Source: Anaeromassilibacillus sp. An172 (GTDB lineage: Bacteria > Bacillota > Clostridia > Oscillospirales > Acutalibacteraceae). From it: DNA of 64,000 bases. Below the pieces are notes generated by a model. The model saw nothing but the letters and a program-made list of their open reading frames with translations, did not search any database and was not told the origin of the DNA. Where the stretch lies: assembly GCF_002160515.1 (NCBI RefSeq), contig NZ_NFKS01000001.1, positions 124,001 to 188,000 of the forward strand, written 5' to 3'. This document shows positions 49,624 to 58,553 of the stretch, one piece after another (position 1 is the first letter of the stretch; each line of letters opens with the position of its first letter). Both the position numbers and the translations under genes were made by a program.

Positions 49624-52600
49624 ATGGCAGGCTCAAAGCTCCACGGTGTAGAAATCGACCCTCTTACGGGAAAAATCGCAAAGCAGCTCTATCAGAAAGC
49701 CAATATTGCCGTGCAGGGGTTTGAAGAAACAAAGCTCCCAGACGACCACTTTGATGTGGTTATCGGCAATGTGCCGTTTGGCGATTTTAAGGTCAACGAC
49801 AGCCGTTACAACGCCCAGAAGTTCCTTATTCACGATTATTTTTTCGCAAAGGCTCTTGATAAAGTCCGTGCAGGCGGTGTCGTTGCGTTCATTACCTCTA
49901 AGGGAACAATGGATAAGGCAAGCCCCGAAATACGCAAATATATTGCCCAGCGAGCCGAGCTGCTCGGAGCTGTCCGACTGCCCGACAACACTTTTCGAGC
50001 AAACGCAGGCACAGAGGTTACAAGTGACATTCTCTTTTTGCAGAAGCGTGACCGCATTGCAGACATCGAGCCAGATTGGGTACACCTTGATACCGATGAG
50101 AACGGCATTACGATGAACAGCTATTTTGTGCAGCACCCAGAGATGATTTTAGGCGAGATGAAAATGGAAAGCACACGCTTTGGTTTTGACTCCGCCTGCA
50201 AAGCCTATCAGGATATACCTCTGTCGGAGCTGCTTCATAACGCCGTCCAGAACATTCAGGGAGAAATCCCAGAGTACGAAAGCGAGATTGACGAAATCTC
50301 TGACGGGCAGGACGCTTCCATTCCCGCCGACCCGAATGTGCGTAACTTCTCGTATGCGCTGGTGGACGGCAAGGTTTATTTCAGAGAAAATGACCGTATG
50401 ACCCCTGCGGCGGCGTCTGTTACCGCAGAAAACCGCATTAAGGGACTTATCCAAATCCGTGATTGCGTGAGAAAGCTCATAGAGTATCAGACAGAGGATT
50501 ACCCAGATGATTTGATACGCACCGAGCAGGAAAATCTAAACCGTTTGTATGACAGCTTTACGCAGCAGTACGGACTTATCAACAGCCGAGGAAACTATCT
50601 CGCTTTTGCGTCGGACGAGAGCTACTTCCTTTTGTGTTCTCTGGAGGTGCTTGACGATGAGGGCAATTTCAAAAGAAAAGCGGATATGTTCACGAAAAGG
50701 ACGATAAAGCCCCACCGTGAAATCACTTCCGTTGAAACCGCAAGCGAAGCTCTTGCCCTGTCTATCGGTGAAAAAGCCCGTGTTGACTTGCCCTATATGG
50801 AACAGCTCACAGGCAAACCGAAAGAAGAAATCATAAAGGACTTGCAGGGCGTTATCTTCCGTATCCCCGCAGCCGAGCCAGCTCAGTATGTGACTGCCGA
50901 TGAGTATTTGTCTGGCAATGTAAGAGCCAAACTCATAACCGCCGAAGCCGCAGCAAAGGAAAATCCAGAGTTTGCGGTCAACGCACAGGCATTAAGGCAG
51001 GTCATACCGCAAGACCTGTCGGCGGCTGAAATTTCCGTCCGTCTGGGTACGACTTGGATACCGCAGGAGGATATTCAGAGGTTTGTAATGGAGCTTTTAA
51101 CTCCGTCAAGCTCTGCGGCAAGCCGTATCAAAGTACGGTACACGCCGATTAACGGCGACTGGTTTATTGAGAATAAGAGTTCCGATTACGGGAATGTAAA
51201 GGCGGACAGCACCTACGGTACAAAGAGGGCTTCCGCCTATCGCATTATTGAGGATACTCTAAATCTCCGTGACACCCGTATTTTCGATTATGTCTATGAC
51301 GAGAACGGAAACAGAAAGGCAGTATTCAACGCAAAGGAAACCACGGCGGCGCAGGCAAAGCAGGAAGTCATCAAGCAGGCGTTTCAGGACTGGATATGGA
51401 AAGACCCAGAACGGAGAAACCGCCTTGTCAGGTATTACAATGATACTTTTAACTCTGTCCGTCCCCGTGAGTACGATGGAAGTCATATTACTTTCGGCGG
51501 CATCAGTCCAGAAATCACACTAAGACCGCACCAAGTAAACGCTATCGCTCATATCCTATATGGCGGCAATACGCTCCTTGCCCACAAGGTAGGTGCGGGA
51601 AAAACCTTTGAAATGGTAGCCGCCGCACAGGAAAGCAAGCGGCTCGGACTTTGCAATAAAGCGATGTTCGTTGTCCCCAACCACCTTGTCGGTCAGTGGG
51701 CTTCCGAGTATCTGCGGCTGTATCCGAGCGCCAATATCCTTGTGACACGGAAGCAGGATTTTGAAACGGGAAACCGTAAAAAGTTCTGTTCCCGCATTGC
51801 CACAGGCGACTACGATGCGGTCATTATCGGGCATAGTCAATTTGAAAAAATCCCGATGAGTATTGAACGGCAACGGGAACAGCTCGAACGGCAGCTCGAT
51901 GACATTGAGCGTGGGATTGACGATGTGAAGGCAAGCAAGGGCGAACAGTTCACGGTCAAGCAGCTTATGAAAACCCGTAAAGGGATAAAAGCAAAGCTCG
52001 ACAAGCTCAACGATACCAAGCGCAAGGATACGGTAATCGACTTTGAACAGCTCGGTATTGACAGGATTTTCATTGACGAGAGCCATTTTTATAAGAACTT
52101 GTACCTCTACACGAAAATGCGGAATGTCGGCGGCATTGCCCAGACCGAAGCACAGAAAAGCTCCGACCTCTTTATGAAGTGCCGTTATCTGGACGAAATC
52201 ACAGGCAACCGAGGAACGATATTCGCAACGGGTACGCCTATCAGCAATTCAATGGTAGAACTGTATTCTGTTCAACGGTACTTGCAGTACGATACTTTGC
52301 TAAGAAACGGCTTGCAGCATTTTGACAGTTGGGCTTCAACCTTCGGAGAAACCATAACAGCTCTGGAGCTTGCCCCAGAGGGTACAAACTACCGAGCCAA
52401 GACACGCTTTGCCAAGTTTTTTAATCTGCCAGAGCTGATGCTGATGTTCCGTGAGGTGGCGGATATACAGACCGCCGATATGTTAAAACTCCCCGTGCCG
52501 AAAGTCAATTACCACAATATCAAGACAAAGCCGAGCGAGATACAAAGCGAAATGGTAGCTTCTCTTGCAAAGCGAGCTGAGAAAGTCAGGGCAAGGCTTG

Positions 52601-53991
52601 TAGAGCCGAATGTTGATAATATGCTCAAAATCACGAATGACGGGCGCAACCTTGCTCTCGACCAGAGAATGATTGACCCGATGCTGCCAGATGACCCGAA
52701 CAGCAAAGTCAACGCCTGTATCGACAATGTGTACCGTATCTGGGAGAAATACGCCGACACAAAAGCTACGCAGCTTGTGTTTTGCGACCTCTCCACTCCG
52801 AAGAATGACGGCACATTCAACATCTACGATGATGTGCGTGAGAAATTGGTTGCCCGTGGTATCCCTGCCGAGCAGATACGGTTTATCCACGAAGCGACCT
52901 CAGACGCACAGAAAAAAGAACTGTTCGCAAAGGTACGAAGCGGCGAAGTCCGTGTATTGTTAGGCTCTACCCCAAAAATGGGCGCAGGCACGAATGTTCA
53001 GGACAGGCTCATAGCCATTCACAATTTGGACTGTCCGTGGCGACCGAGCGACCTTGAACAACGGCAAGGGCGTATTGAAAGACAGGGAAATATGTTCCCA
53101 GAGGTTGAGGTTTACCGCTATGTAACTGAGCAGACCTTTGACGCTTATCTCTATCAGTTGGTAGAAAGCAAACAGAAATTCATATCCCAGATAATGACGA
53201 GCAAAAGCCCTGTCCGTTCTGCTGAAGATGTGGACGAGGTTGCTTTGTCCTTTGCGGAGGTCAAAATGCTTGCCACAGGTGACGAGCGTTTTAAGGAAAA
53301 AATGGACTTAGACATTCAGGTTTCCAAGCTCAAAGTGCTGAAACAAAGCTATCTATCCGAGCATTACGACCTTGAGGACAGGATACTCAAACACTTTCCT
53401 CAGACCATTGCGGAGTATGAACAGCGCATTGTCTGCTACCAAGCTGACACAGCTCTTACCGAACAGCACAAGCCGCAGGGCGAGGAAAAGTTCTGTCCGA
53501 TGACATTGCGTGGTATCAGCTACACCGAAAAAGCCGCCGCAGGTGAAATGCTCCTTGCGATTTGCAAGGAATATCCCTTGTCCGCACCTATCGAAATCGG
53601 CTCTTATCGTGGCTTCAAAATGGAGATTTTCTATGATACGGTGGGTACTCATTACTGCCTTAACCTCTGTGGGCAAGCGAAATACAAGGTGGAATTAGGC
53701 TCTGACCCTCTGGGAAACCTGACCCGAATTGAAAACGAGCTTGCCAAGCTCCCCGCACGGTTGGAAGCCGCACAGATTAAACTGGCGGAAACAATCGAAC
53801 AGCTTGAAACCGCAAAAGTCGAGGTACAAAAGCCGTTTACCTTTGAGGAAGAACTGAAAGAAAAGTCGGAACGGCTGAACGCTCTCAACATCGAGCTAAA
53901 TCTGGATAAAAAAGACCCTGCCGTACTTGACGCAGAGCCAGAAGAAACTGAGGAACAGCCCGAAAGAAAATGTGCAAATCGTGAGAGATAA
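49624..53991 (+). CDS. N6 methylase/SNF2 helicase of conjugative element, 5'-truncated
   Basis: 1,455 residues from the first ATG, with motif I (EPSCGTGNFFG) lying upstream and out of reach of that start. A methylase IV-type motif GNVPFGDF is near residue 50. The helicase has HKVGAGKT (about 652), FIDESHF (about 815) and RQGRIERQGN (about 1,145). The C-terminus is a coiled coil. Intact homologues are 2,000-3,000 residues and carry more N-terminal domains. It is likely non-functional or altered as it stands. No Shine-Dalgarno is seen at this start. Confidence 0.85.
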   Translation: MAGSKLHGVEIDPLTGKIAKQLYQKANIAVQGFEETKLPDDHFDVVIGNVPFGDFKVNDSRYNAQKFLIHDYFFAKALDKVRAGGVVAFITSKGTMDKASPEIRKYIAQRAELLGAVRLPDNTFRANAGTEVTSDILFLQKRDRIADIEPDWVHLDTDENGITMNSYFVQHPEMILGEMKMESTRFGFDSACKAYQDIPLSELLHNAVQNIQGEIPEYESEIDEISDGQDASIPADPNVRNFSYALVDGKVYFRENDRMTPAAASVTAENRIKGLIQIRDCVRKLIEYQTEDYPDDLIRTEQENLNRLYDSFTQQYGLINSRGNYLAFASDESYFLLCSLEVLDDEGNFKRKADMFTKRTIKPHREITSVETASEALALSIGEKARVDLPYMEQLTGKPKEEIIKDLQGVIFRIPAAEPAQYVTADEYLSGNVRAKLITAEAAAKENPEFAVNAQALRQVIPQDLSAAEISVRLGTTWIPQEDIQRFVMELLTPSSSAASRIKVRYTPINGDWFIENKSSDYGNVKADSTYGTKRASAYRIIEDTLNLRDTRIFDYVYDENGNRKAVFNAKETTAAQAKQEVIKQAFQDWIWKDPERRNRLVRYYNDTFNSVRPREYDGSHITFGGISPEITLRPHQVNAIAHILYGGNTLLAHKVGAGKTFEMVAAAQESKRLGLCNKAMFVVPNHLVGQWASEYLRLYPSANILVTRKQDFETGNRKKFCSRIATGDYDAVIIGHSQFEKIPMSIERQREQLERQLDDIERGIDDVKASKGEQFTVKQLMKTRKGIKAKLDKLNDTKRKDTVIDFEQLGIDRIFIDESHFYKNLYLYTKMRNVGGIAQTEAQKSSDLFMKCRYLDEITGNRGTIFATGTPISNSMVELYSVQRYLQYDTLLRNGLQHFDSWASTFGETITALELAPEGTNYRAKTRFAKFFNLPELMLMFREVADIQTADMLKLPVPKVNYHNIKTKPSEIQSEMVASLAKRAEKVRARLVEPNVDNMLKITNDGRNLALDQRMIDPMLPDDPNSKVNACIDNVYRIWEKYADTKATQLVFCDLSTPKNDGTFNIYDDVREKLVARGIPAEQIRFIHEATSDAQKKELFAKVRSGEVRVLLGSTPKMGAGTNVQDRLIAIHNLDCPWRPSDLEQRQGRIERQGNMFPEVEVYRYVTEQTFDAYLYQLVESKQKFISQIMTSKSPVRSAEDVDEVALSFAEVKMLATGDERFKEKMDLDIQVSKLKVLKQSYLSEHYDLEDRILKHFPQTIAEYEQRIVCYQADTALTEQHKPQGEEKFCPMTLRGISYTEKAAAGEMLLAICKEYPLSAPIEIGSYRGFKMEIFYDTVGTHYCLNLCGQAKYKVELGSDPLGNLTRIENELAKLPARLEAAQIKLAETIEQLETAKVEVQKPFTFEEELKEKSERLNALNIELNLDKKDPAVLDAEPEETEEQPERKCANRER

Positions 53992-54005
53992 TCAGATTTC
54001 CACAT

Positions 54006-54034
54006 TTGTGAAGCTCTTTTTCGAGATGTATAAT
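54006..54034 (+). promoter_or_regulatory. Promoter within conjugative element
   Basis: TTGTGA (54,006-011), 17 bases, TATAAT (54,029-034), 32 bases before the 108-residue gene. It could drive the downstream genes independently of the broken helicase gene. Confidence 0.7.
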
Positions 54035-54066
54035 AGGGCTGTGAAATGAAATTTGGAGGTGGTTAG

Positions 54067-54393
54067 ATGGCAAAGGATTTGAGCTTCAGCACATTTCTTG
54101 ATGAATACGATACTGACTTTTTCGATTATCTCAGCAAAACAAGCACAGCTTGTCATTCCGAAACGAGGTATAAAGAGCTGACGGAGCAGATAAAAATGCT
54201 CTACGAACAGCACCCCAATGTGAAAGCCGTCCTTGATGTAGATAGACCCTGCGAGCTGTCTGCGGAAGAATGTACCGCTTTGAGTGAAGTGCTGAAATGC
54301 AAAAACGAAATAGCAAACTTAGAGCTGAAAGAGGTTTATTTCAAAGGCTGTATTGATTGCGTCAGCTACCTTAAAAAGCTAAGTATTCTCTAA
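54067..54393 (+). CDS. DUF6664-like conjugative element protein
   Basis: A 108-residue protein starting MAKDLSFSTFLDEYDTDFFDYLSK, matching a small family that always follows the helicase in Tn1549-like elements. Helical, acidic, no motif of known function. RBS GGAGGTGGTTAG. Confidence 0.78.
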   Translation: MAKDLSFSTFLDEYDTDFFDYLSKTSTACHSETRYKELTEQIKMLYEQHPNVKAVLDVDRPCELSAEECTALSEVLKCKNEIANLELKEVYFKGCIDCVSYLKKLSIL

Positions 54394-54399
54394 CCCATT

Positions 54400-54474
54400 G
54401 CGGCATTGGCGTGAAGCTGATGCCGCTTTTACATAGCCGAGAGGTTTTCTTAACGGAAAATTCCTCGGCTTTTT
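54400..54474 (+). terminator. Tandem terminators
   Basis: GCGGCA/TGCCGC (54,400-405 and 54,421-426) followed by TTTT, and AGCCGAG/CTCGGCT (54,435-441 and 54,464-470) followed by TTTT. They separate the small gene from the primase operon. Confidence 0.6.
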
Positions 54475-54501
54475 CTATTGTAAAGGAGGTGATTTATTTG
54501 A

Positions 54502-55485
54502 ATGAGAAGTAACAGACCCTATGTGCAGCTTGACCCTGCCGTGATTGAGCAGGCACGGCAAATGGACTTGCTGTCCTATCTGCAACGGTATGAGCCGAAC
54601 AACCTGAAGCGTGTGGCAGGCAATGTATATTGCACCAAAGAACACGACAGCTTGAAGATTTCCAACGGCAAATGGTATTGGTGGTCGAGAGGTTTCGGCG
54701 GCGTTTCTGCCCTTGATTATCTAATCAAAGTTAAGGAGTACAGCTTTGTGGAAGCCGTAGAACTGCTTACGGGTGTCACGGCGGACTGGAAGCCGCCGCC
54801 CGCCCCTGCTCCCAAAGATGAGCCGAAGGAGCTGCTCCTGCCGCCGAAAAACAAGGACTACAACCGTGTGACCAAGTACCTTTTCGGGCGTGGGATTGAC
54901 CTTGCACTCATACAGGATTGTATTGCGGACGGCACGATTTTTGAAAGCTCTAAGTATCACAATGTTGTATTTATCGGAAAGGACGAAAGCGGAACGCCCA
55001 AGTACGCTGCCTACCGTGGTACGATAGGAAGCTCTTTTAAGGGGGACGCATCGGGCAGCGACAAACGGTATTCGTTTCGGCTTCTGGCAGACAAACCGAC
55101 TGATACCGTGCATTTATTTGAAGCCGCCATTGATTTGCTGTCCTACGCCACCTATCTAAAGTGTGAGGGAAAAGACTATAAATCGGAAAACCTGCTCTCT
55201 CTTTCGGGTGTGTATCAGCCCAAGAAAGAGATTAAAGATAGTAAAATCCCCATAGCCCTGACCACATTTTTGAAAGCAAATCCTCATATCGATACTATTT
55301 TTCTGCATCTGGATAACGACAAAACGGGCAGGCTGTGTACCGCCGCCCTCAAAGAACTGTTGCAGAAAGACTACAAAATCGTTGATGAGCCGCCGCCTGT
55401 CGGTAAGGACTTCAACGATTTTTTATTGTCCTATCTGGGAATTGCAAGACCGATTTCAAGCCGTGAAAGGAGTGATGCCCGTTGA
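54502..55485 (+). CDS. DUF3991/TOPRIM primase-like protein
   Basis: A 327-residue protein. Residues 1-100 contain a zinc-finger-like primase N-terminus and DUF3991 (NVYCTKEHDSLKISNGKWYWWSRGFGG). Residues ~190-320 are a TOPRIM domain (AAIDLLSYATYL with acidic residues, then FLHLDNDKTGR, the D-x-D metal site). It probably primes the complementary strand after transfer. RBS AAAGGAGGTGA. Confidence 0.88.
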   Translation: MRSNRPYVQLDPAVIEQARQMDLLSYLQRYEPNNLKRVAGNVYCTKEHDSLKISNGKWYWWSRGFGGVSALDYLIKVKEYSFVEAVELLTGVTADWKPPPAPAPKDEPKELLLPPKNKDYNRVTKYLFGRGIDLALIQDCIADGTIFESSKYHNVVFIGKDESGTPKYAAYRGTIGSSFKGDASGSDKRYSFRLLADKPTDTVHLFEAAIDLLSYATYLKCEGKDYKSENLLSLSGVYQPKKEIKDSKIPIALTTFLKANPHIDTIFLHLDNDKTGRLCTAALKELLQKDYKIVDEPPPVGKDFNDFLLSYLGIARPISSRERSDAR

Positions 55486-55573
55486 TTGTCCGCAGATTTT
55501 GACCCGAAGAATAACACGACAAACCAAAAAATTAAATGTTGAAAGCGAGGAAATAACCATTGAAAAAGTATGA
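55475..55573 (+). CDS. Very small ORF, 32 aa
   Basis: MPVDCPQILTRRITRQTKKL to IEKV. ATG directly after GAAAGGAGTG, overlapping the primase end by 11 bases and the next gene by 14. Basic. Good start signals support translation; it may be a real peptide or a coupling leader. Confidence 0.45.
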   Translation: MPVDCPQILTRRITRQTKKLNVESEEITIEKV

Positions 55574-55853
55574 TGTAACCCTGACTGCCCACTATGAAAA
55601 GACCATTTCTGTTTGTGCTGAAAGCGCAGAACAGGCAAAGGCAAAGACCGAAATTATCCTGTTCGATACCGACCTTATCAACTTTACCGATGAGGATTTT
55701 ATCTGCGGTGAAGCCAAAATCAACGAGTCTTGCGAGGACGGTGCTGAAGATACCGACGAAGAAGAAGGGAACGAGGACGAATGTTGTTCGGACTGTCCGT
55801 ACTTCTGTCCCGTGTGCGGAGAATGTATGTGTGAGGACGAGTGCAACGAGTAA
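55560..55853 (+). CDS. DpnD/PcfM-like acidic protein
   Basis: A 97-residue protein, TTG start at 55560. The first 60 residues (KYDVTLTAHYEKTISVCAES, AEQAKAKTEIILFDTDLINFTDEDFICG) match the DpnD/PcfM family found on conjugative elements. The tail is very acidic and cysteine-rich (DECCSDCPYFCPVCGECMC), likely binding metal. Function unknown. Confidence 0.75.
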   Translation: MKKYDVTLTAHYEKTISVCAESAEQAKAKTEIILFDTDLINFTDEDFICGEAKINESCEDGAEDTDEEEGNEDECCSDCPYFCPVCGECMCEDECNE

Positions 55854-55861
55854 TGTCTTAC

Positions 55862-55912
55862 CAAGCACTGAATTTGGTTATCCAAATTCGCTTGTTAGGG
55901 GGCAACCCCTAA
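55862..55912 (+). other. Hairpin pair, candidate oriT
   Basis: CAAGC/GCTTG enclose GAATTTGG/CCAAATTC (55,862-894), then TTAGGGG gcaa CCCCTAA (55,895-912). Inverted repeats this close upstream of mobC and the relaxase are where an origin of transfer is expected. No nick site can be assigned from sequence alone. Confidence 0.4.
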
Positions 55913-55940
55913 TACCCCACAGGCAGAAAGGAGTTTAAGA

Positions 55941-56093
55941 ATGATTGAGTTTATATTTTTCATCATCGGCGTAATGCTCGGCGGTCTGACTGGCATCGTG
56001 ATTATGTGCTGCTTGCAGATAAACCGACTTGCCGAGAGAGAGGAAGTGAAAAATGCGAAAACGAAATGTGCAGATACTTTTCCGCTTGACTGA
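55941..56093 (+). CDS. DUF3789-like single-pass membrane peptide
   Basis: A 50-residue peptide starting MIEFIFFIIGVMLGGLTGIV, a single membrane segment, then a charged tail. RBS AAAGGAGTTTAAG. Overlaps mobC by 41 bases. Small DUF3789 peptides of this kind sit before mobC in Tn1549-type elements. Confidence 0.72.
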   Translation: MIEFIFFIIGVMLGGLTGIVIMCCLQINRLAEREEVKNAKTKCADTFPLD

Positions 56094-56382
56094 GGAGGAA
56101 GCCGAACAGCTCTACTCTCTCGTTCAAAAATCAGGCTGCTCCAAAGAAGCGTTCCTGAGAGGAATGGTAAAAGGCTATCGGCTCTGCGAAAAGCCTGACC
56201 CAGAGTTTTACAAAATAATGCGTGAGCTGTCCGCCATCGGCAACCGTATCAATCAGCTTGCAGCGAAAGCCAACGCCCTGAACTTTGTGGACGCTCCGAT
56301 GCTGAAAGAGGAAGCGCAAAGGTGGCACGAGTTTCAAATCGCTGTCCGAAAAAAATATCTGCTTCCAAGAAAAGCACCGTAA
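56053..56382 (+). CDS. mobC: MobC-like relaxosome accessory protein
   Basis: A 109-residue protein. A ribbon-helix-helix-like N-terminus (RNVQILFRLTEEEAEQLYSLVQKSGCSKEAFLRGMVKG) is followed by the MobC signature ELSAIGNRINQLAAKAN. It binds oriT and helps the relaxase nick DNA. Its stop codon overlaps the relaxase start (TAATG). Confidence 0.88.
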   Translation: MRKRNVQILFRLTEEEAEQLYSLVQKSGCSKEAFLRGMVKGYRLCEKPDPEFYKIMRELSAIGNRINQLAAKANALNFVDAPMLKEEAQRWHEFQIAVRKKYLLPRKAP

Positions 56383-57074
56383 TGGCAGTCTGCGAAATAT
56401 GGGATGTGCGTGGCAGGCTCGACCACCCCATAGATTATGCGGAAAATCCCGAAAAGACAGCTAACCCCAAATACACCGAAGCGGATTTGCAGGCTATGGT
56501 CGATGTAATGGAATATGCCACCAACAAGGATAAGACCGAGCAGCGTTATTTTGTCACAGGCGTAAACTGCGACCCGACCACCGCCAGAGATGAAATGATG
56601 ATTGCAAAGGCGCAATGGAACGATGAAAGCGAGATTGTCTGCTATCACGGTTTCCAGAGCTTTAAGCACGGTGAGGTTACGCCAGAGCAGGCGCACGAGG
56701 TCGGTGTAAAACTTGCCCAAAAGATGTGGGGCGACAGATTTCAGGTTATCGTTGCCACTCACCTAAATACCGACTGTCTGCATAACCACTTTGTCGTAAA
56801 CTCCGTATCCTTTACGGACGGCAAGCATTACCACGACAACAAAGCAAACCTGCGGCTTTTGCGACAGCGTTCCGATGAGCTTTGCCGTGAATATGCTCTG
56901 TCCGTCATTGAACACCCAAGCGGAAAGAAAAAGCCATACGCTTTGTATCAGGCTGAGAAAAACGGTATGCCCACGAGGGATAATGTTACACGGCAGGCGG
57001 TGGACGAAGCTATCAGCAAGTCATTCACGCTGAAAGACTTTGACCGCATTATGGCTGAATGGGATACCGTGTGA
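56382..57074 (+). CDS. Relaxase, N-terminal half (frameshifted)
   Basis: A 230-residue fragment of a MobA/MobL-type relaxase. HLNTDCLHNHFVVNSVSF holds the metal-binding H-x-H motif, and the N-terminal tyrosine region (DYAENPEKTANPKY) the likely nicking residue. The frame stops at AEWDTV, exactly where the adjacent frame resumes with the normal continuation. The catalytic domain is complete, but the C-terminal domain is on the next frame. Confidence 0.85.
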   Translation: MAVCEIWDVRGRLDHPIDYAENPEKTANPKYTEADLQAMVDVMEYATNKDKTEQRYFVTGVNCDPTTARDEMMIAKAQWNDESEIVCYHGFQSFKHGEVTPEQAHEVGVKLAQKMWGDRFQVIVATHLNTDCLHNHFVVNSVSFTDGKHYHDNKANLRLLRQRSDELCREYALSVIEHPSGKKKPYALYQAEKNGMPTRDNVTRQAVDEAISKSFTLKDFDRIMAEWDTV

Positions 57075-57757
57075 GCTTTGACCCAAACCGCAAATATTGG
57101 ACGGTCATCGGTAAGGGGTGGAAACGCCCGAAGCGGCTGTATAAGCTCGGAGAAGAATATACCAACGAGAGGATTATGGAGCGTATCACAGAAAACTCCT
57201 ACGCCGTAAAGTTCTCCAGATTTACCGAGCCGCAAAGGACGGTCAAGGTATTCCGTGTCAAAGGCTCTCTAACGGGGGCTAAAAAAATCGGCGGATTGCG
57301 GGGGCTGTATCTGCACTACTGTTACAAGCTCGGTATCCTGCCTAAAAATAAAAAACAGAATTACGCAAGGCTTCATTATCTTTTGAAAGACGACTTAATG
57401 AAAATGGAAGCTATCACACAGGAAACAAGGCTGCTATGCCGTAATCGCATTGATACGGTAGAGCAGCTCTTGTCATATAAAGGCTCTTTGGAAACGGAAA
57501 AAACCGACCTGCTTCAAAAGCGCAAGGAACTTTATTCTATCTCCCGCAAAACAGGCGGCGAAGAAAAGGAAGCAATACGGTCACAGCTTTCCGATTTATC
57601 CAAACGCCTGAGCGTTATACGAAAGGAGGTCAAGTTGTGCGAGAGTATCGAAGCCCGTAACGCTGCTCTCAAAGAAAAGTTATCCACCATACGGGCAGAT
57701 GAAGAACAACAACGAAAGGAGCTGATGACGAATGAATACAAGCGGCGAAGCGGCTGA
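57059..57757 (+). CDS. Relaxase, C-terminal half (frameshifted)
   Basis: MGYRVSFDPNRKYWTVIGKGWKRP continues the relaxase in the -1 frame; the ATG at 57059 shares its A with the GAA codon of the first half. 232 residues, basic then coiled-coil (LQKRKELYSISRKTGG). It may be translated by reinitiation at this ATG, or a one-base deletion may have split one gene. No obvious slippery heptamer is present. Confidence 0.8.
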   Translation: MGYRVSFDPNRKYWTVIGKGWKRPKRLYKLGEEYTNERIMERITENSYAVKFSRFTEPQRTVKVFRVKGSLTGAKKIGGLRGLYLHYCYKLGILPKNKKQNYARLHYLLKDDLMKMEAITQETRLLCRNRIDTVEQLLSYKGSLETEKTDLLQKRKELYSISRKTGGEEKEAIRSQLSDLSKRLSVIRKEVKLCESIEARNAALKEKLSTIRADEEQQRKELMTNEYKRRSG

Positions 57758-58547
57758 ACAGATTGTCCGTATGAGTTTAGAGGGCTTTGAGGTCGCCGTT
57801 AAAATTACAGGTGCAGGAGCAAAAAATATTGCCGTTCTGTTATACTCCATTCTAAAAGAGGAACAGAAAACCAAAGGTAAAGCGAGACTTACAAATCTGC
57901 TCCGTTCAGGAAAGCCGTTAAAGATTTATACTTTGAAAAATGATGACTTACGAAAGTTTGCACAGGAAGCAAAAAAATACGGCGTTCTTTATTATGCTAT
58001 GGTTGACCGAAAAAATAAAGACCCAAAGGCGGAAGTGGATATTTTAGCTCCGATAGAAGACGCAGCAAAAATCAGCCGTATTGTGGAACGCTTCAAGCTG
58101 GCAGCGGTAGAAAGCGATACCATTGTGACCGAAGCAGAAAAATCCAAAGATGAAAAAACAGGTCAGCCAGAGCCAGACATCGGCGTACAGGAAAAAGCCG
58201 AGAAAGACAAGCTGCTCGATGAGCTTATGGGTAAGCCTATCCAAAAGGAGGAAAATGCTCAAAACCCCTCATTGGCAAAGACCGAAAAATCCCCTCAGTC
58301 CGAGCCTATCTCAGAGCAGCCAAAGAAGTCCGCAGAGGGGGCTACTATGACTAAGGACGAAAAACCGTCCGTCAGAGAGGAACTGCGGAAAATCAAGGAA
58401 AGCCGAAAAGAACAGGAAGCGGATACTTCTTCTGCCCTGGACAAAAGCTCTGCTTCTGACAGGGCGAAGAAGCAGCCCACAGGCAAGACCGAGCATAAGC
58501 AGCCCCAGAGAAAGAAAAAGAAACCCAAATCTAAAGAAACGAGGTAA
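57732..58547 (+). CDS. PcfB-family (DUF3801) conjugation protein
   Basis: A 271-residue protein. Residues 1-135 match PcfB/DUF3801 (AEQIVRMSLEGFEVAVKITGAGAKNIAVLLYSIL). The rest is a long charged, lysine- and glutamine-rich disordered tail. PcfB is a relaxosome accessory that links to the coupling protein. Overlaps the relaxase end by 26 bases. Confidence 0.85.
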   Translation: MNTSGEAAEQIVRMSLEGFEVAVKITGAGAKNIAVLLYSILKEEQKTKGKARLTNLLRSGKPLKIYTLKNDDLRKFAQEAKKYGVLYYAMVDRKNKDPKAEVDILAPIEDAAKISRIVERFKLAAVESDTIVTEAEKSKDEKTGQPEPDIGVQEKAEKDKLLDELMGKPIQKEENAQNPSLAKTEKSPQSEPISEQPKKSAEGATMTKDEKPSVREELRKIKESRKEQEADTSSALDKSSASDRAKKQPTGKTEHKQPQRKKKKPKSKETR

Positions 58548-58553
58548 AACAGA

